Below are positions 37,835 to 46,881 of a stretch of DNA of 64,000 nt, piece after piece. The translations under genes were made by a program, and so were the position numbers. Position 1 is the first letter of the stretch. Each line of letters opens with the position of its first letter. The DNA comes from Hazenella coriacea (GTDB taxonomy: Bacteria > Bacillota > Bacilli > Thermoactinomycetales > Thermoactinomycetaceae). The notes beneath the pieces were generated by a model that saw only the letters and a program-made list of their open reading frames with translations, made no database searches and was not told the origin of the DNA. Location: positions 62,001-126,000 of the forward strand of contig NZ_SMAG01000004.1 of the NCBI RefSeq assembly GCF_004341825.1. The letters run 5' to 3'.

Positions 37835-39133
37835 ATGAATCGCAAAGCTGTACGAAGCTGGTTGTGGGTGGACTGGGCCAACTCCGCCTTCACAACAACA
37901 ATTATGGCAACGATCATGCCCATCTTTTATGCTGATGTGGCTACTAAACATATGGATGCTACTACATCTACAGCCTTTTGGGGATATACTCAATCGATCG
38001 CCTTGATTGTGGTAGTTCTTCTCTCTCCAGTCCTTGGAGCGATTGCAGATGCAGCTCGTTCTAAAAAAGCATTCCTTTGTTTTTTTACCTTTATGGGAGC
38101 GATCGCCTCCGTCTTAATGTTTTTTATTGGTGAAGGAGATTGGATTCTCGCTTCTGTCCTTATGATCATCGGAACGATTGGCTTTTCCGGATCAAATTCT
38201 TTTTATGATGCTTTTCTTTCAGATCTTGTACCGAATGAACATGACAGGGACTTAGTCTCCTCTATTGGTTATTCCTTTGGATATATCGGCGGTGGAATCT
38301 TACTCGCAATTAATTTACTGATGATTCAGTATCCGGAGTCCTTCTTTCTTCCTGATCGCTTAGTAGCAACTCAAGTCTCCTTTATTACTGTAGGGCTTTG
38401 GTGGATTGGATTCTCCATCCCCTTCTTTATACATGTCAAAGAGAGTAAGCGAGAAGGGACCCAAAGCCGATCCGTCGTAAACTGGACCAAACATGGCTTT
38501 CAATCCGTAGGAAAAACCATACGTAACATCCGACGATATCCTGAACTCTTAAAGTTTCTAGTCGCTTTCTGGTTCTTTAGTGATGGGATCAATACCATCA
38601 TCAAAATGGCCACCATTTATGGACGAGAAGTGGGGATTGGACAAAATGATTTGATTATTGCTCTTCTCCTCACTCAAGTTGTAGGCATTCCTTTCACCAT
38701 TTTATTTGGTAAAATTGCCGAGAACTTTGGAGCCATGCGTACATTGACTATGACCCTATTCGTTTATCTATTAATTGTTATGCTAGGCTTTTTCATGACA
38801 ACTAGCCTTCATTTTTATCTCTTAGCTACTGCCGTAGGTATGGTTCAAGGGGGGAGTCAAGCTTTAAGTCGGTCCCTATATAGTCGATTAGTTCCTACTA
38901 AGCACCAAGCTGAGTTTTTTGGCTTTTTTAGTTTATCTGGTAAATTTGCCTCCATTTTTGGCCCCTTTGTTTTTGGTCTAATTGGACAATTAATGAACTC
39001 AAGCCGTCTAGGCATTATCTCCATCGCTTTTTTCTTCATCATAGGAATCATCATCCTTTCAACCATAAATCTAGAAAAAGGCCGCATTGAAGCCATCACA
39101 GGAAATCCGAAAGACGATTTATATATAGCCTAA
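37835..39133 (+). CDS. UMF1 family MFS transporter (YxiO-like), copy 2
   Basis: A 432-residue paralogue of the preceding gene. Nearly all conserved segments recur: WANSAFTTTIMATIMPIFYA, FLVAFWFFSDGINTIIKMA and GGSQALSRSLYSRLVP. The central cytoplasmic loop differs most. It has a strong AAGGAGG site. Because each copy has its own terminator, they may be expressed separately and carry different substrates. Confidence 0.88.
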   Translation: MNRKAVRSWLWVDWANSAFTTTIMATIMPIFYADVATKHMDATTSTAFWGYTQSIALIVVVLLSPVLGAIADAARSKKAFLCFFTFMGAIASVLMFFIGEGDWILASVLMIIGTIGFSGSNSFYDAFLSDLVPNEHDRDLVSSIGYSFGYIGGGILLAINLLMIQYPESFFLPDRLVATQVSFITVGLWWIGFSIPFFIHVKESKREGTQSRSVVNWTKHGFQSVGKTIRNIRRYPELLKFLVAFWFFSDGINTIIKMATIYGREVGIGQNDLIIALLLTQVVGIPFTILFGKIAENFGAMRTLTMTLFVYLLIVMLGFFMTTSLHFYLLATAVGMVQGGSQALSRSLYSRLVPTKHQAEFFGFFSLSGKFASIFGPFVFGLIGQLMNSSRLGIISIAFFFIIGIIILSTINLEKGRIEAITGNPKDDLYIA

Positions 39134-39150
39134 TGAAAGCCAGAATATGA

Positions 39151-39189
39151 AAACACACGAGCCTCCCATCAAAGGGAACTCGTGTGTTT
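39151..39189. terminator. Bidirectional terminator after UMF1 copy 2
   Basis: AACACACGAG and CTCGTGTGTT form a ten-base perfect stem. A T-rich end exists on the plus strand and A-rich DNA on the other side. Confidence 0.8.
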
Positions 39190-39251
39190 GACTAGCTATT
39201 ATTAATGACAAGTTTTTAAGCTACTCCAGAATCCCCTATTCATTACGAAGA

Positions 39252-39292
39252 CCCATAAAAACCCCTCCACACTAAGGAGGGATTTTTATGGG
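39252..39292 (-). terminator. Strong terminator at the end of the Tad/M23 unit
   Basis: CCCATAAAAACCCCTCC and GGAGGGATTTTTATGGG form a 17-base stem with one mismatch around a seven-base loop. The minus-strand T-run lies inside the lower stem, and the hairpin stands ten bases after the TadE/M23 stop. It could also act on the plus strand. Confidence 0.8.
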
Positions 39293-39302
39293 TTCGTCTC
39301 GT

Positions 39303-40220
39303 CTATTTAGACAAGAACTGCTGAGGATTTATCTTTTGACCATTGGCAATCACTTCGAAGTGAAGGTGAGATCCAGTAGATTTACCTGCACTCCCCATGC
39401 CTGCAATATGTTCACCTCGTTTGACCTTCTGCCCTGGACGAACATAGATCTGATCCGAGTACATATGTGCATATAAGGTTTGGATTCCACCACCATGATC
39501 AACGACGATCCAGTTACCATATCCACGAGCAGGTCCAGCTTTGACTACTACACCATCAGCCACTGAGTAGATTGGAGTTCCTACTGGGGCAGCCAAGTCA
39601 ATACCACCATGAAAAGCTCCTGGTCTTCCTGTGACAGGGTCAACTCGAGCACCAAAGGAAGAAGTGAAACGAGCCCCTTTGACTGGAGGGCCAAACATTC
39701 CTCCAGAAGTAATCAAATCACCCATTTTACCTGTGGGAGTGCCACTCATCATACTCATCAATCCATAGCCACCGGGATTAGCTACACCATCATCAACCCA
39801 AGTTCCATTCCCATACCCATAGCTATAATGCTTATTCTCCCCAAGTTTAGGAGCTTCAGCATCTGTGCTGTAGTAAATCGGACTCGATTTGGCAAAGATG
39901 ATTGGAATATAAGTCCCACCACTTGCCTTTACCGTCCCACCACTTGTGGTGATGCGAAAATTCTCTAACTTAAATTGTTCATGTTTACCAAAAGACTTAA
40001 GTGCTTGATCTTTTGAATCGCCACCACCTGCAGACGCCACCCTCACAGCATCACGTACAGCAGCATGAGTTGCTAACACTGCTTGCCCTGCCAAAATGAC
40101 CTGCCAAACGATAAAACATAAGATCATAAATGCGGGCACGAGAGTTACAAACTCCATTGTGGATGCCCCTTTTCGGCAGTTACGCACTCTCGGAGCCCAC
40201 TTTCTTAAGATTCTCTTCAT
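39303..40220 (-). CDS. TadE-type pseudopilin fused to M23 metallopeptidase
   Basis: A 305-residue protein with an unusual architecture. Residues 1-50 are a TadE/prepilin-like N-terminus: basic leader, KG-ASTMEF processing motif (cut after Gly18, Glu at +5) and a hydrophobic helix (VTLVPAFMILCFIVWQVIL). A Gly/Ser-rich linker follows to about 180. Residues 185-305 form a LytM/M23 endopeptidase with intact zinc ligands: HGGID (HxxxD) and HLHFE (HxH). It should cut peptidoglycan cross-bridges from a pilus-associated or membrane-bound site. The ATG at 40220 follows GGAGG. It is the last gene of the Tad unit. Confidence 0.85.
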   Translation of the reverse strand: MKRILRKWAPRVRNCRKGASTMEFVTLVPAFMILCFIVWQVILAGQAVLATHAAVRDAVRVASAGGGDSKDQALKSFGKHEQFKLENFRITTSGGTVKASGGTYIPIIFAKSSPIYYSTDAEAPKLGENKHYSYGYGNGTWVDDGVANPGGYGLMSMMSGTPTGKMGDLITSGGMFGPPVKGARFTSSFGARVDPVTGRPGAFHGGIDLAAPVGTPIYSVADGVVVKAGPARGYGNWIVVDHGGGIQTLYAHMYSDQIYVRPGQKVKRGEHIAGMGSAGKSTGSHLHFEVIANGQKINPQQFLSK

Positions 40221-40371
40221 ATCTAATCCTCCATGATACAAATTAAAAGAACTTGTTACATAACTTTCATCATCCTCTTGATTGGATTTCTGATTTATGC
40301 AACAACCTCCAAGAGTTTTAAAATTAACTTGGTAGAATCACTTCATTGGATAAGAAAGAGGTGTTGTCCTG

Positions 40372-40773
40372 CTAATAATCGTAGATTGGCACTTTTGCGG
40401 AGGTTTTATAACGAATGGGCTTTGCAACATCAAACAGGATTTTAATTTCTACATCAGCTGTTGCTACCACTTGACCTTCTCCAGATTTCTTCTGAACTCT
40501 ATATGACACTAGCTTATAATAGTTGTTATAAATCCCAAACGCACGTCTACCTCTGCTTTCTTCAGCTGCATACTTACCAGAAGCTTCAGCTAACCTTGCT
40601 CCTTCTTTAACTAGGGACTGGGCTTCCATCACTGCGATGCCAGTAATCACAAATTGCCAAATCACCATACACATAAACAATACACAAGGTATTAACACGA
40701 TAAATTCCATCGTGGGTGACCCTTTGCGCCTTCTGCGGATCTGTTGTCCCCATCGAACCAAGTATCCTTCCAA
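40372..40773 (-). CDS. tadE: TadE-like pseudopilin
   Basis: A protein of about 133 residues. The basic leader ends in RRRRKG, followed by SPTMEF (Glu at +5) and a hydrophobic helix IVLIPCVLFMCMVIWQFVI, the TadE signature. The C-terminal half is a small beta-rich domain. I take the TTG at 40773, seven bases after GGAGG; the GTG two codons earlier is too close to that site. The prepilin peptidase TadV at 52679-53131 should process it. Confidence 0.82.
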   Translation of the reverse strand: MEGYLVRWGQQIRRRRKGSPTMEFIVLIPCVLFMCMVIWQFVITGIAVMEAQSLVKEGARLAEASGKYAAEESRGRRAFGIYNNYYKLVSYRVQKKSGEGQVVATADVEIKILFDVAKPIRYKTSAKVPIYDY

Positions 40774-40917
40774 TTGCACCCCTCCAAGATGAAACCCATC
40801 TCATTCTACTAGAAGTTATTGAAGTGGCTTTTTTATTTTTCTATTAACATTCACCCCTCATCGTGATAAATCATCGAACTTCCCAGAGATTTTATGCGAA
40901 GTGATACATCATCTGGA

Positions 40918-41487
40918 TCAAAATGACTGATTTAACACACTTCTATTGTTCAGCCATTTCAAATATCTACGTACAGGTCCAGACCCTTTTCCTTTTACAT
41001 AAACATCCTTAAAGCGGTCTTGAAAAATGAGTGGGTGGTACTTGACCTGTGCTTCCACTTGGACTCGATGATCTTTTACAATGGTAAGTTTACCTTTTGT
41101 AGATGCATGATTGCGCGCTAGATAATCTTTTGCTGTACTGATGAGTGTTCCTTGATTAGTTGTAATGACTTGTGCTACCAGGGCTTGCCGCTGTTGTGGT
41201 GTGCCCAAGACTTGATACCAAGGATCTACATAACAATTACATGCAGCATTCCGCGCTTCAGCTATTTGAATCTGTCGCTGAATTTCAGCTTCTACCAGAG
41301 CATCTAACTTCTTAGTCACAGCGAGACTTGCGCCATCTGCGGCCACTTGTGCTTGAGAATGCCCTACCCATGCAGTGACCATTGATCCTATACATAAGAA
41401 CATAAACATAAAGATAGGCAAACCGGCAATCCACATGGACGTTACATTCCCACGTCTGCTCTTCAACTTTTGAATCGCCCTAAGCAT
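40918..41487 (-). CDS. Tad-like membrane pilus-assembly protein
   Basis: A protein of about 189 residues with a SRRGN-VTSMW start resembling prepilin or TadG N-termini but lacking Glu at +5, a hydrophobic helix (IAGLPIFMFMFLCIGSMVTAWV) and the QVAADGASLAVT segment typical of Tad/TadG-like proteins. Three Cys residues occur in NAACNCYVD. The ATG at 41487 has an AGGGGGCAC site. It likely acts as a minor pilin or assembly factor. Confidence 0.72.
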   Translation of the reverse strand: MLRAIQKLKSRRGNVTSMWIAGLPIFMFMFLCIGSMVTAWVGHSQAQVAADGASLAVTKKLDALVEAEIQRQIQIAEARNAACNCYVDPWYQVLGTPQQRQALVAQVITTNQGTLISTAKDYLARNHASTKGKLTIVKDHRVQVEAQVKYHPLIFQDRFKDVYVKGKGSGPVRRYLKWLNNRSVLNQSF

Positions 41488-41813
41488 ACATGTGCCCCCT
41501 GCTATCAAATTACGATGAACTATCGTTTGACAAATCTCCATCAAAAAACCTTTTTTAATAGAGCTTCTCTACTAAACCCATTATTAAATAATTCGGATTT
41601 TACGATGGATTATATGTCTTAGGAACCTTATTTTAATTTTAACTGATTTTTCTTTTCTTACCAAGAGGATCTAATAAATTTACTAAATCGACAGATTTAT
41701 TAATAGTCTTCTTATCATCAGCGCAAAAAATATGCCTCTCTAAATACTATATTTTACATTATTAAAGACCATTTGTAAATAAAATTCGGAATTATTCCAT
41801 GCCTTTGTGAAAC

Positions 41814-41841
41814 AAAAAATCCCCTGTAAGATGTCTTACAG
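41814..41841 (-). terminator. Terminator downstream of the VWA array
   Basis: CTGTAAGA and TCTTACAG form a compact hairpin and GGGGATTTTTTG follows on the minus strand. It would end the VWA transcripts before the Tad-like/TadE genes, which then need their own promoter within 41488-41813; I cannot identify one. Confidence 0.75.
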
Positions 41842-41883
41842 AGAAATGTAATTTAAACCAGCATATTCTAACTTCCTTTCAAA

Positions 41884-41941
41884 TCGTCACCCTTTGAGCG
41901 ACCCATTTCAAAATTCAACACAATGCTCTCAAGGGTGACGA
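41884..41941. repeat. Long inverted repeat after the first VWA gene
   Basis: TCGTCACCCTTTGAG (41884-41898) and CTCAAGGGTGACGA (41928-41941) form a stem of about 14 bp with one bulge around a 29-base loop. No T-run follows directly. It may stabilise the 3' end of the VWA mRNA. Confidence 0.6.
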
Positions 41942-41959
41942 CTGATTGAACCTTCAACC

Positions 41960-43267
41960 TTAAAGTTTGCTAGCTCCCTCTTCTTCTTTTTTCTCTATTC
42001 TCTCTTTTTCAGCATCTCGTTCTTTACCCAATAAGTTACTGACTCGATTGAATTCATCCCAATTACCTGAGGTAATACAGAGATGTCGATCCCACACTAA
42101 ACTGGTTATCCCACTTTTATCCTTAATAATTCCACTTCCTGCTAAATAATCAATCGCTTTTTTAATACGCTTTTCTTCCCGCTTCTCCAATCGATAAACC
42201 TCATCCTTAGCTTTGCCTAGCTCTTTATACTTTTCACTCCAAATCTCGCTCACTTTATTTCGACTAGCCGCTCCCCAATATCTCCATTCTCTTTCTATAC
42301 GATTCTTTTCATTTTCCAAGTAGTTATCTAGATCTTCCTGCGATTGAACTGATTTAAATTGACCATTAGCTGCATTGGCTACTTCTTTTAACTGTTTTTG
42401 ACCTGCATCATCCACATCAAAGCCGATAATATTCACTACAGGTTTACCACCTGCTTGTGACAAAGACTTAGCCGCCGCAACTGGGTCACCCCCACAGGTT
42501 TCAATCCCATCACTAACCACATAGATAATATTCTTTACATTTTCTCCATGATGCTTTTGCATATCTTCCTTAGCTGCTTGAATAGCGGAAGCAAGCGGCG
42601 TCCAGCCCATCGGCTTAAAGCGATTGAGGGCGCTATTAAAATTAGATTCATGATATGGACTCATCGGATAAACCACTTCATTACTTTGGCAAGAGACATT
42701 TTTATCTGAATCACTGCCACTTCCTTTATGTCCATATACTCTTAAAGAGACATTTGCACTTTTAGGTATACTCTTAGAAAAGTTTTGAATCGCTTGCTTA
42801 GCTAGATCCATCTTTTGCCCACCAGATACTTTCCCTGCCATACTGCCACTCGCATCTAAAATAATTTGAACATTAAATTTTTCAAGATTAGGGATCCTTA
42901 CTTTTCCATCTGGAGTCGTTTCATTGACATGAATACTCGGATCAATGGTTTGCATCGTCGCATAAGGAGGTTGATAGTTTTCTGCAAATAAATAAACAAG
43001 GCGATCAAAATACTCTTCATCACTTAGATTTTTGGGGAAAGTATCTAGTTCCTTTTTAACAGCTGCTTCATTATATTTTCCCCCTGAGAATTTACCAGGA
43101 TTCTGATTCATAATTGGCTTGAACTCATTGACAGCTTTTGGAATCACTTCTGGTTTCGGTTCACTATTCTCAGCATTGTTTTCTTCTGACGAAAAAAGAC
43201 CATTACAAGCAACTAGACTCGTACACAGTAACAAAACTATGACCATTTTAAGATATCTGTTTTTCAT
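41960..43267 (-). CDS. VWA-domain lipoprotein (YwmC/YwmD-like), array copy 1
   Basis: A protein of about 435 residues with signal peptide and lipobox LVAC (Cys near 21). An acidic linker and an N-terminal region (FKPIMNQNPGKFSGGKYNE) follow. The VWA domain starts near residue 130 with the MIDAS motif DASGSMAGK, then RVYGHKGSGSD, TGWTPLASAIQAAK-type motif and VSDGIETCGGD. The C-terminal 120 residues are a charged coiled-coil. It is the most diverged of the four copies. It resembles B. subtilis YwmC/YwmD. Pilus adhesion or assembly at the cell surface is inferred from context. Confidence 0.85.
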   Translation of the reverse strand: MKNRYLKMVIVLLLCTSLVACNGLFSSEENNAENSEPKPEVIPKAVNEFKPIMNQNPGKFSGGKYNEAAVKKELDTFPKNLSDEEYFDRLVYLFAENYQPPYATMQTIDPSIHVNETTPDGKVRIPNLEKFNVQIILDASGSMAGKVSGGQKMDLAKQAIQNFSKSIPKSANVSLRVYGHKGSGSDSDKNVSCQSNEVVYPMSPYHESNFNSALNRFKPMGWTPLASAIQAAKEDMQKHHGENVKNIIYVVSDGIETCGGDPVAAAKSLSQAGGKPVVNIIGFDVDDAGQKQLKEVANAANGQFKSVQSQEDLDNYLENEKNRIEREWRYWGAASRNKVSEIWSEKYKELGKAKDEVYRLEKREEKRIKKAIDYLAGSGIIKDKSGITSLVWDRHLCITSGNWDEFNRVSNLLGKERDAEKERIEKKEEEGASKL

Positions 43268-43523
43268 ATGAATCACCTATCATCAATATTAGATACTAAA
43301 TTGAACAATTATCCATCGAAAATCTGATCAATATGTATTCTCATCAATAAGTAAGTAAAAGTAGAAAGTATTACTACCACACAATAAATCCATGACAAAT
43401 AAAAAATCCTCATCTGATTCTACCTTCATAGGGAAAACATGGTATAAATAATAAGATATCATAGATTTCTGTGAAGATAAATTACATTAGCCAATATTTA
43501 TTGAATTTTATATTTAGATAAAC

Positions 43524-43562
43524 AAAAAGGCTAGCCTCCCTAATCAGATCAGAGGACAAGCC
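43524..43562 (-). terminator. Probable terminator after VWA copy 2
   Basis: On the minus strand GGCT...CCTC can pair with GAGG...AGCC around a loop, followed by TTTTTG. It is weaker than the other terminators because of internal bulges. The remaining gap 43268-43523 is AT-rich, with no gene visible. Confidence 0.55.
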
Positions 43563-43598
43563 AGAATCGAGCAGTCTAAATCATCTTTGATTCACTAA

Positions 43599-44915
43599 CT
43601 ACAACCCTTTCTTTCCCTCTTCTTCTTGCTCTTTAATTCTTTCCTCCTCTAACCTTCTGGCTTTCTCTAACGCTTGTCTCACTCTTCGATCCTCTTCAAT
43701 AATCCCTTTATTAATAACGTGATTCCTATTATATGCCATTAGAGACAATTGACTTTCATCCTGAATCTTACCTGTCGTTTGTAAGTAATTGATTGCTTTT
43801 TTTATTCGTTCTTCTTCTACTTTCGATAATTTAAAAACAGATTGAAGGACATTGTCTGATACTTTATATTTCTCACTCCAAATCTTCAATACATCCATTC
43901 CACTAGTAGCACTCCAAAATTCCCAGTCCATTCTCAAACGTTTTTTCTGTGTCTCTAAATAGTTTTCCAGGTCCTTTTGCGTATAAACAGACTTAAATTC
44001 ACCTTCTGCCACTTCAGCAACCTCTTTTAATTGCTTTTGTCCCTGATCATCGACATCAAACCCAATAATGTTGACAACTGGTTTCACTCCTATTTGTGTT
44101 AAAGACTTTGCCGCTTCTACAGGATTGCCTCCACAAGTTTCGACTCCATCACTCACTACATAGACGATATTTTTGATGTTATCTCCATATCCCTGTTCCA
44201 TATCCTGTTTAGCTGCTTGGATCGCTGAAGCAAGCGGCGTCCAACCTGTCGGTTTAAACTGATCAAGAGCTCGGTCAAAATTTGCTTCATGATATGGACT
44301 CATGGGATAAACTACTTCGTTACTTTGACAAGAAACTGCTTTATCCTTGCCACTGTTACTTCCTTTATGTCCATAAACTCTTAAAGAGACATTTGCTTCT
44401 TCTGGAAGACCTGCCGCAAAACTATTAATTGCCTTTTTGGCCAAGTCCATTTTTTGTCCACCCGATACTTTTCCAGCCATACTCCCACTCGCATCTAAGA
44501 GAATTTGTACATTCACTTTTTCCACTTGTGGCATATTTCCACCATCAGGTGTTTTATTGTTCACACGAATCGTAGGGTCAATCGCTTGAATCGTTGCATA
44601 CTGATCTTGATAATTCTCCGCAAACAAATAAACTAGGCGATCAAAATAGTCTTCCTTACTTAAATTCACTGGAAATTGGTCTAGCTCTATCTCCACTGCT
44701 TCCTCATCGTACTGATCACCTGAGAATTTCCCAGGATTTTGAGTCATAATCGTTTTAAAGTCGTTGACCGCTTTAGGAATGACATATTTTTTCGAGGTGC
44801 CGTCCTTGGAAGCTTGGTCAGCTTCACCACCAGATGAAGAAAATAAGCTATTACAAGCAACTAGACTAATACATAGAAAAAAAATCATAGTCAGTTGGAG
44901 ATATTTACTTTTCAT
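43599..44915 (-). CDS. VWA-domain lipoprotein, array copy 2
   Basis: A 438-residue lipoprotein from the ATG at 44915 (MKSKYLQLTMIFF), with an AGGTGATTC site shared by copies 1 and 3. The lipobox is LVAC. The MIDAS motif is DASGSMAGK, and the paired cysteines of the family (VSCQSNEVVYP and VETCGGNP) are kept. The C-terminus is a Lys/Glu-rich helix ending EEEGKKGL. Its N-terminus and upstream DNA are very like copy 3, while its C-terminal tail is distinct. Confidence 0.85.
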   Translation of the reverse strand: MKSKYLQLTMIFFLCISLVACNSLFSSSGGEADQASKDGTSKKYVIPKAVNDFKTIMTQNPGKFSGDQYDEEAVEIELDQFPVNLSKEDYFDRLVYLFAENYQDQYATIQAIDPTIRVNNKTPDGGNMPQVEKVNVQILLDASGSMAGKVSGGQKMDLAKKAINSFAAGLPEEANVSLRVYGHKGSNSGKDKAVSCQSNEVVYPMSPYHEANFDRALDQFKPTGWTPLASAIQAAKQDMEQGYGDNIKNIVYVVSDGVETCGGNPVEAAKSLTQIGVKPVVNIIGFDVDDQGQKQLKEVAEVAEGEFKSVYTQKDLENYLETQKKRLRMDWEFWSATSGMDVLKIWSEKYKVSDNVLQSVFKLSKVEEERIKKAINYLQTTGKIQDESQLSLMAYNRNHVINKGIIEEDRRVRQALEKARRLEEERIKEQEEEGKKGL

Positions 44916-45183
44916 ATGAATCACCTGTTGAGTATGTATTTTTGTAAAAATGGGCATATAGGTTTCAAAAAAGGTCGAAACAGAATATTATGTTAATATA
45001 TAACACTATTTAAAATAAATAGTCAATTCAACGAATTATACAAAGGAGGGATATAAAAATCTATAGTATATTAGTATCAATAAACTAAAGAGAAACAAAG
45101 GTTTAATATAAAAAAATACAGGATAGTTTATATTTGAATAACAATCAACCTTTAAGTTAGGCAAGCCCATTCTTATTAACAAT
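44916..45183. other. Intergenic segment between VWA copies 2 and 3 with a decayed terminator
   Basis: The part next to the copy 2 start resembles the segment upstream of copy 3 (46504-46590). Near 45143-45170 the sequence CAACCTTTAAGTTAGGCAAGCC matches the copy 4 terminator region, but the arm needed for the stem (AAGGCTT) is changed to AATCAA, so the hairpin is lost. Read-through from copy 3 to copy 2 seems possible. Confidence 0.6.
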
Positions 45184-46503
45184 CTATAAACTTTTCTTTC
45201 CTTCTTCCTCCATTTTCTCAATTTTTTCATCTTGCAATTTCTTTTCATCATCTAGTGCACCTTTAACTCTTTTAAATTCTTTCCATGTGCTCATTGTAAT
45301 AAAAGTTCCTCTTTTTCTAGCCAGTTCATTTAAAGGTAATCGTTCATTTTCATTAACTTTCCCACTTTGAACTAAGTATTCTATTGCTTTCTTGATGCGT
45401 TCTTCTTCTGTAACCTTTAAATCATCAATCGCCAATCTTGATTCATCTAATACACTATATTTTTCACTCCATATCTTTAAAGCTTCCACTTTACTGGAAT
45501 AACGCCAAAGCCTCCACTCTGTTTTCAAACGTTTCTTTTGAGATTCTAAATAACTTTCAAGGTCTTTCTGTGAGTAGACATACTTAAACTCTCCATTTGC
45601 AGCCTGAGCTACTTCCTTCAGTTGCTTTTGTCCCTTGTCATCCACATCAAACCCAATAATATTTACGATTGGCTTAACTCCTACCTGAGTTAATGACTTG
45701 GCTGCTTCTACAGGATTGCCTCCACAAGTTTCAACTCCGTCACTTACTACATAGACAATATTTTGGACGTTTTCTCCATTTTCATTTTCCATATCTTTTT
45801 TAGCAGCTTGAATAGCAGCAGCTAAGGGAGTCCAGCCTGTCGGTTTAAATTGATTGAGTGCACCGTTAAAATTGGCATTGTTGTAGGGACTCATCGGATA
45901 AACCACTTCATTACTTTGACAAGAAACAGCTTTATCCTTACCACTGTTGCTACCTTTATGCCCATACACTCTTAAGGATACGTTCGCCTCTTCTGGAAGA
46001 CCTGCTGCAAAGCTATTGATCGCTTTTTTAGCTAAATCCATTTTTTGTCCACCAGAAACTTTTCCAGCCATACTTCCACTTGCATCTAACAGAATCTGAA
46101 CATTAATCTTTCCAACTTGAGGTATTTTTCCTTCTGGTGTTGCCTGATTGACACGGATTGTAGGGTCAATCGCTTGAATGGTTGCATAGTGGGGTTGATA
46201 ATCCTCTCCCAAGAGATATACAAGATTGTCTAAGTATTCCTCATTACTCAAGTTATTTGGTAAGTTATCTAGTTCCTTGTTAACTGCTTCTTCGTTATAC
46301 TGGTCACCCGAAAATTTTCCAGGATTTTGAGTCATAATCGTTTTAAAATCATTGACCGCTTTAGGAATGACATTTTTTTTCGAGGTGCCATCCTTGGAAG
46401 TTTGGTCAGCTTCATCACCAGATGAAGAAAATAAGCTATTACAACCAACTAGGCTAACACATAGAAAAAAAGTCATAGTCAGTTGGAGATATTTACTTTT
46501 CAT
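45184..46503 (-). CDS. VWA-domain lipoprotein, array copy 3
   Basis: A 439-residue lipoprotein from the ATG at 46503 with lipobox LVGC. Domain layout is as in the neighbours: N-terminal FKTIMTQNPGKFSGDQYNEE region, VWA with MIDAS DASGSMAGK, Cys pair, and a C-terminal charged helix. The central 750-800 bp are nearly identical at DNA level to copy 4, while the signal peptide matches copy 2. This mosaic pattern indicates recent duplication and gene conversion. Confidence 0.85.
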   Translation of the reverse strand: MKSKYLQLTMTFFLCVSLVGCNSLFSSSGDEADQTSKDGTSKKNVIPKAVNDFKTIMTQNPGKFSGDQYNEEAVNKELDNLPNNLSNEEYLDNLVYLLGEDYQPHYATIQAIDPTIRVNQATPEGKIPQVGKINVQILLDASGSMAGKVSGGQKMDLAKKAINSFAAGLPEEANVSLRVYGHKGSNSGKDKAVSCQSNEVVYPMSPYNNANFNGALNQFKPTGWTPLAAAIQAAKKDMENENGENVQNIVYVVSDGVETCGGNPVEAAKSLTQVGVKPIVNIIGFDVDDKGQKQLKEVAQAANGEFKYVYSQKDLESYLESQKKRLKTEWRLWRYSSKVEALKIWSEKYSVLDESRLAIDDLKVTEEERIKKAIEYLVQSGKVNENERLPLNELARKRGTFITMSTWKEFKRVKGALDDEKKLQDEKIEKMEEEGKKSL

Positions 46504-46832
46504 ATGAATCACCTGTTGAGTATGTATTTTTGTAAAAAATGGGTATATAGGTTTCAAAAAAGACCGAAACAGAATATTATGTTAATACATAACAATTTAT
46601 CTACATCATCTACCTTATCAGGAAAAACACGGTATATGATTAATAAGATACCATAGATTTCATTTAAATTATATAGCATTTTTCATCTAACATTAAATAT
46701 TTTTCAAATAAATTATCAACTCAACAGAATATAAAAAGGAGGACATTAAGGATTCATTTCATATAAGTATTAATAAATAAAAAATAAACAAAGTTTTAAT
46801 ATAAAAATATAGGATAGTATTTATATTTGAAT

Positions 46833-46867
46833 AATAAAAAGGCTTAACCTTTAAGTTAGGCAAGCCT
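46833..46867 (-). terminator. Terminator after VWA copy 4
   Basis: On the minus strand AGGCTT-GCCT and AGG-TT-AAGCCT pair, followed by TTTTTATT. The equivalent hairpin between copies 3 and 2 is degraded. The gap 46504-46832 holds no other feature that I can see. Confidence 0.75.
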
Positions 46868-46881
46868 ACTTCATTAACAAT

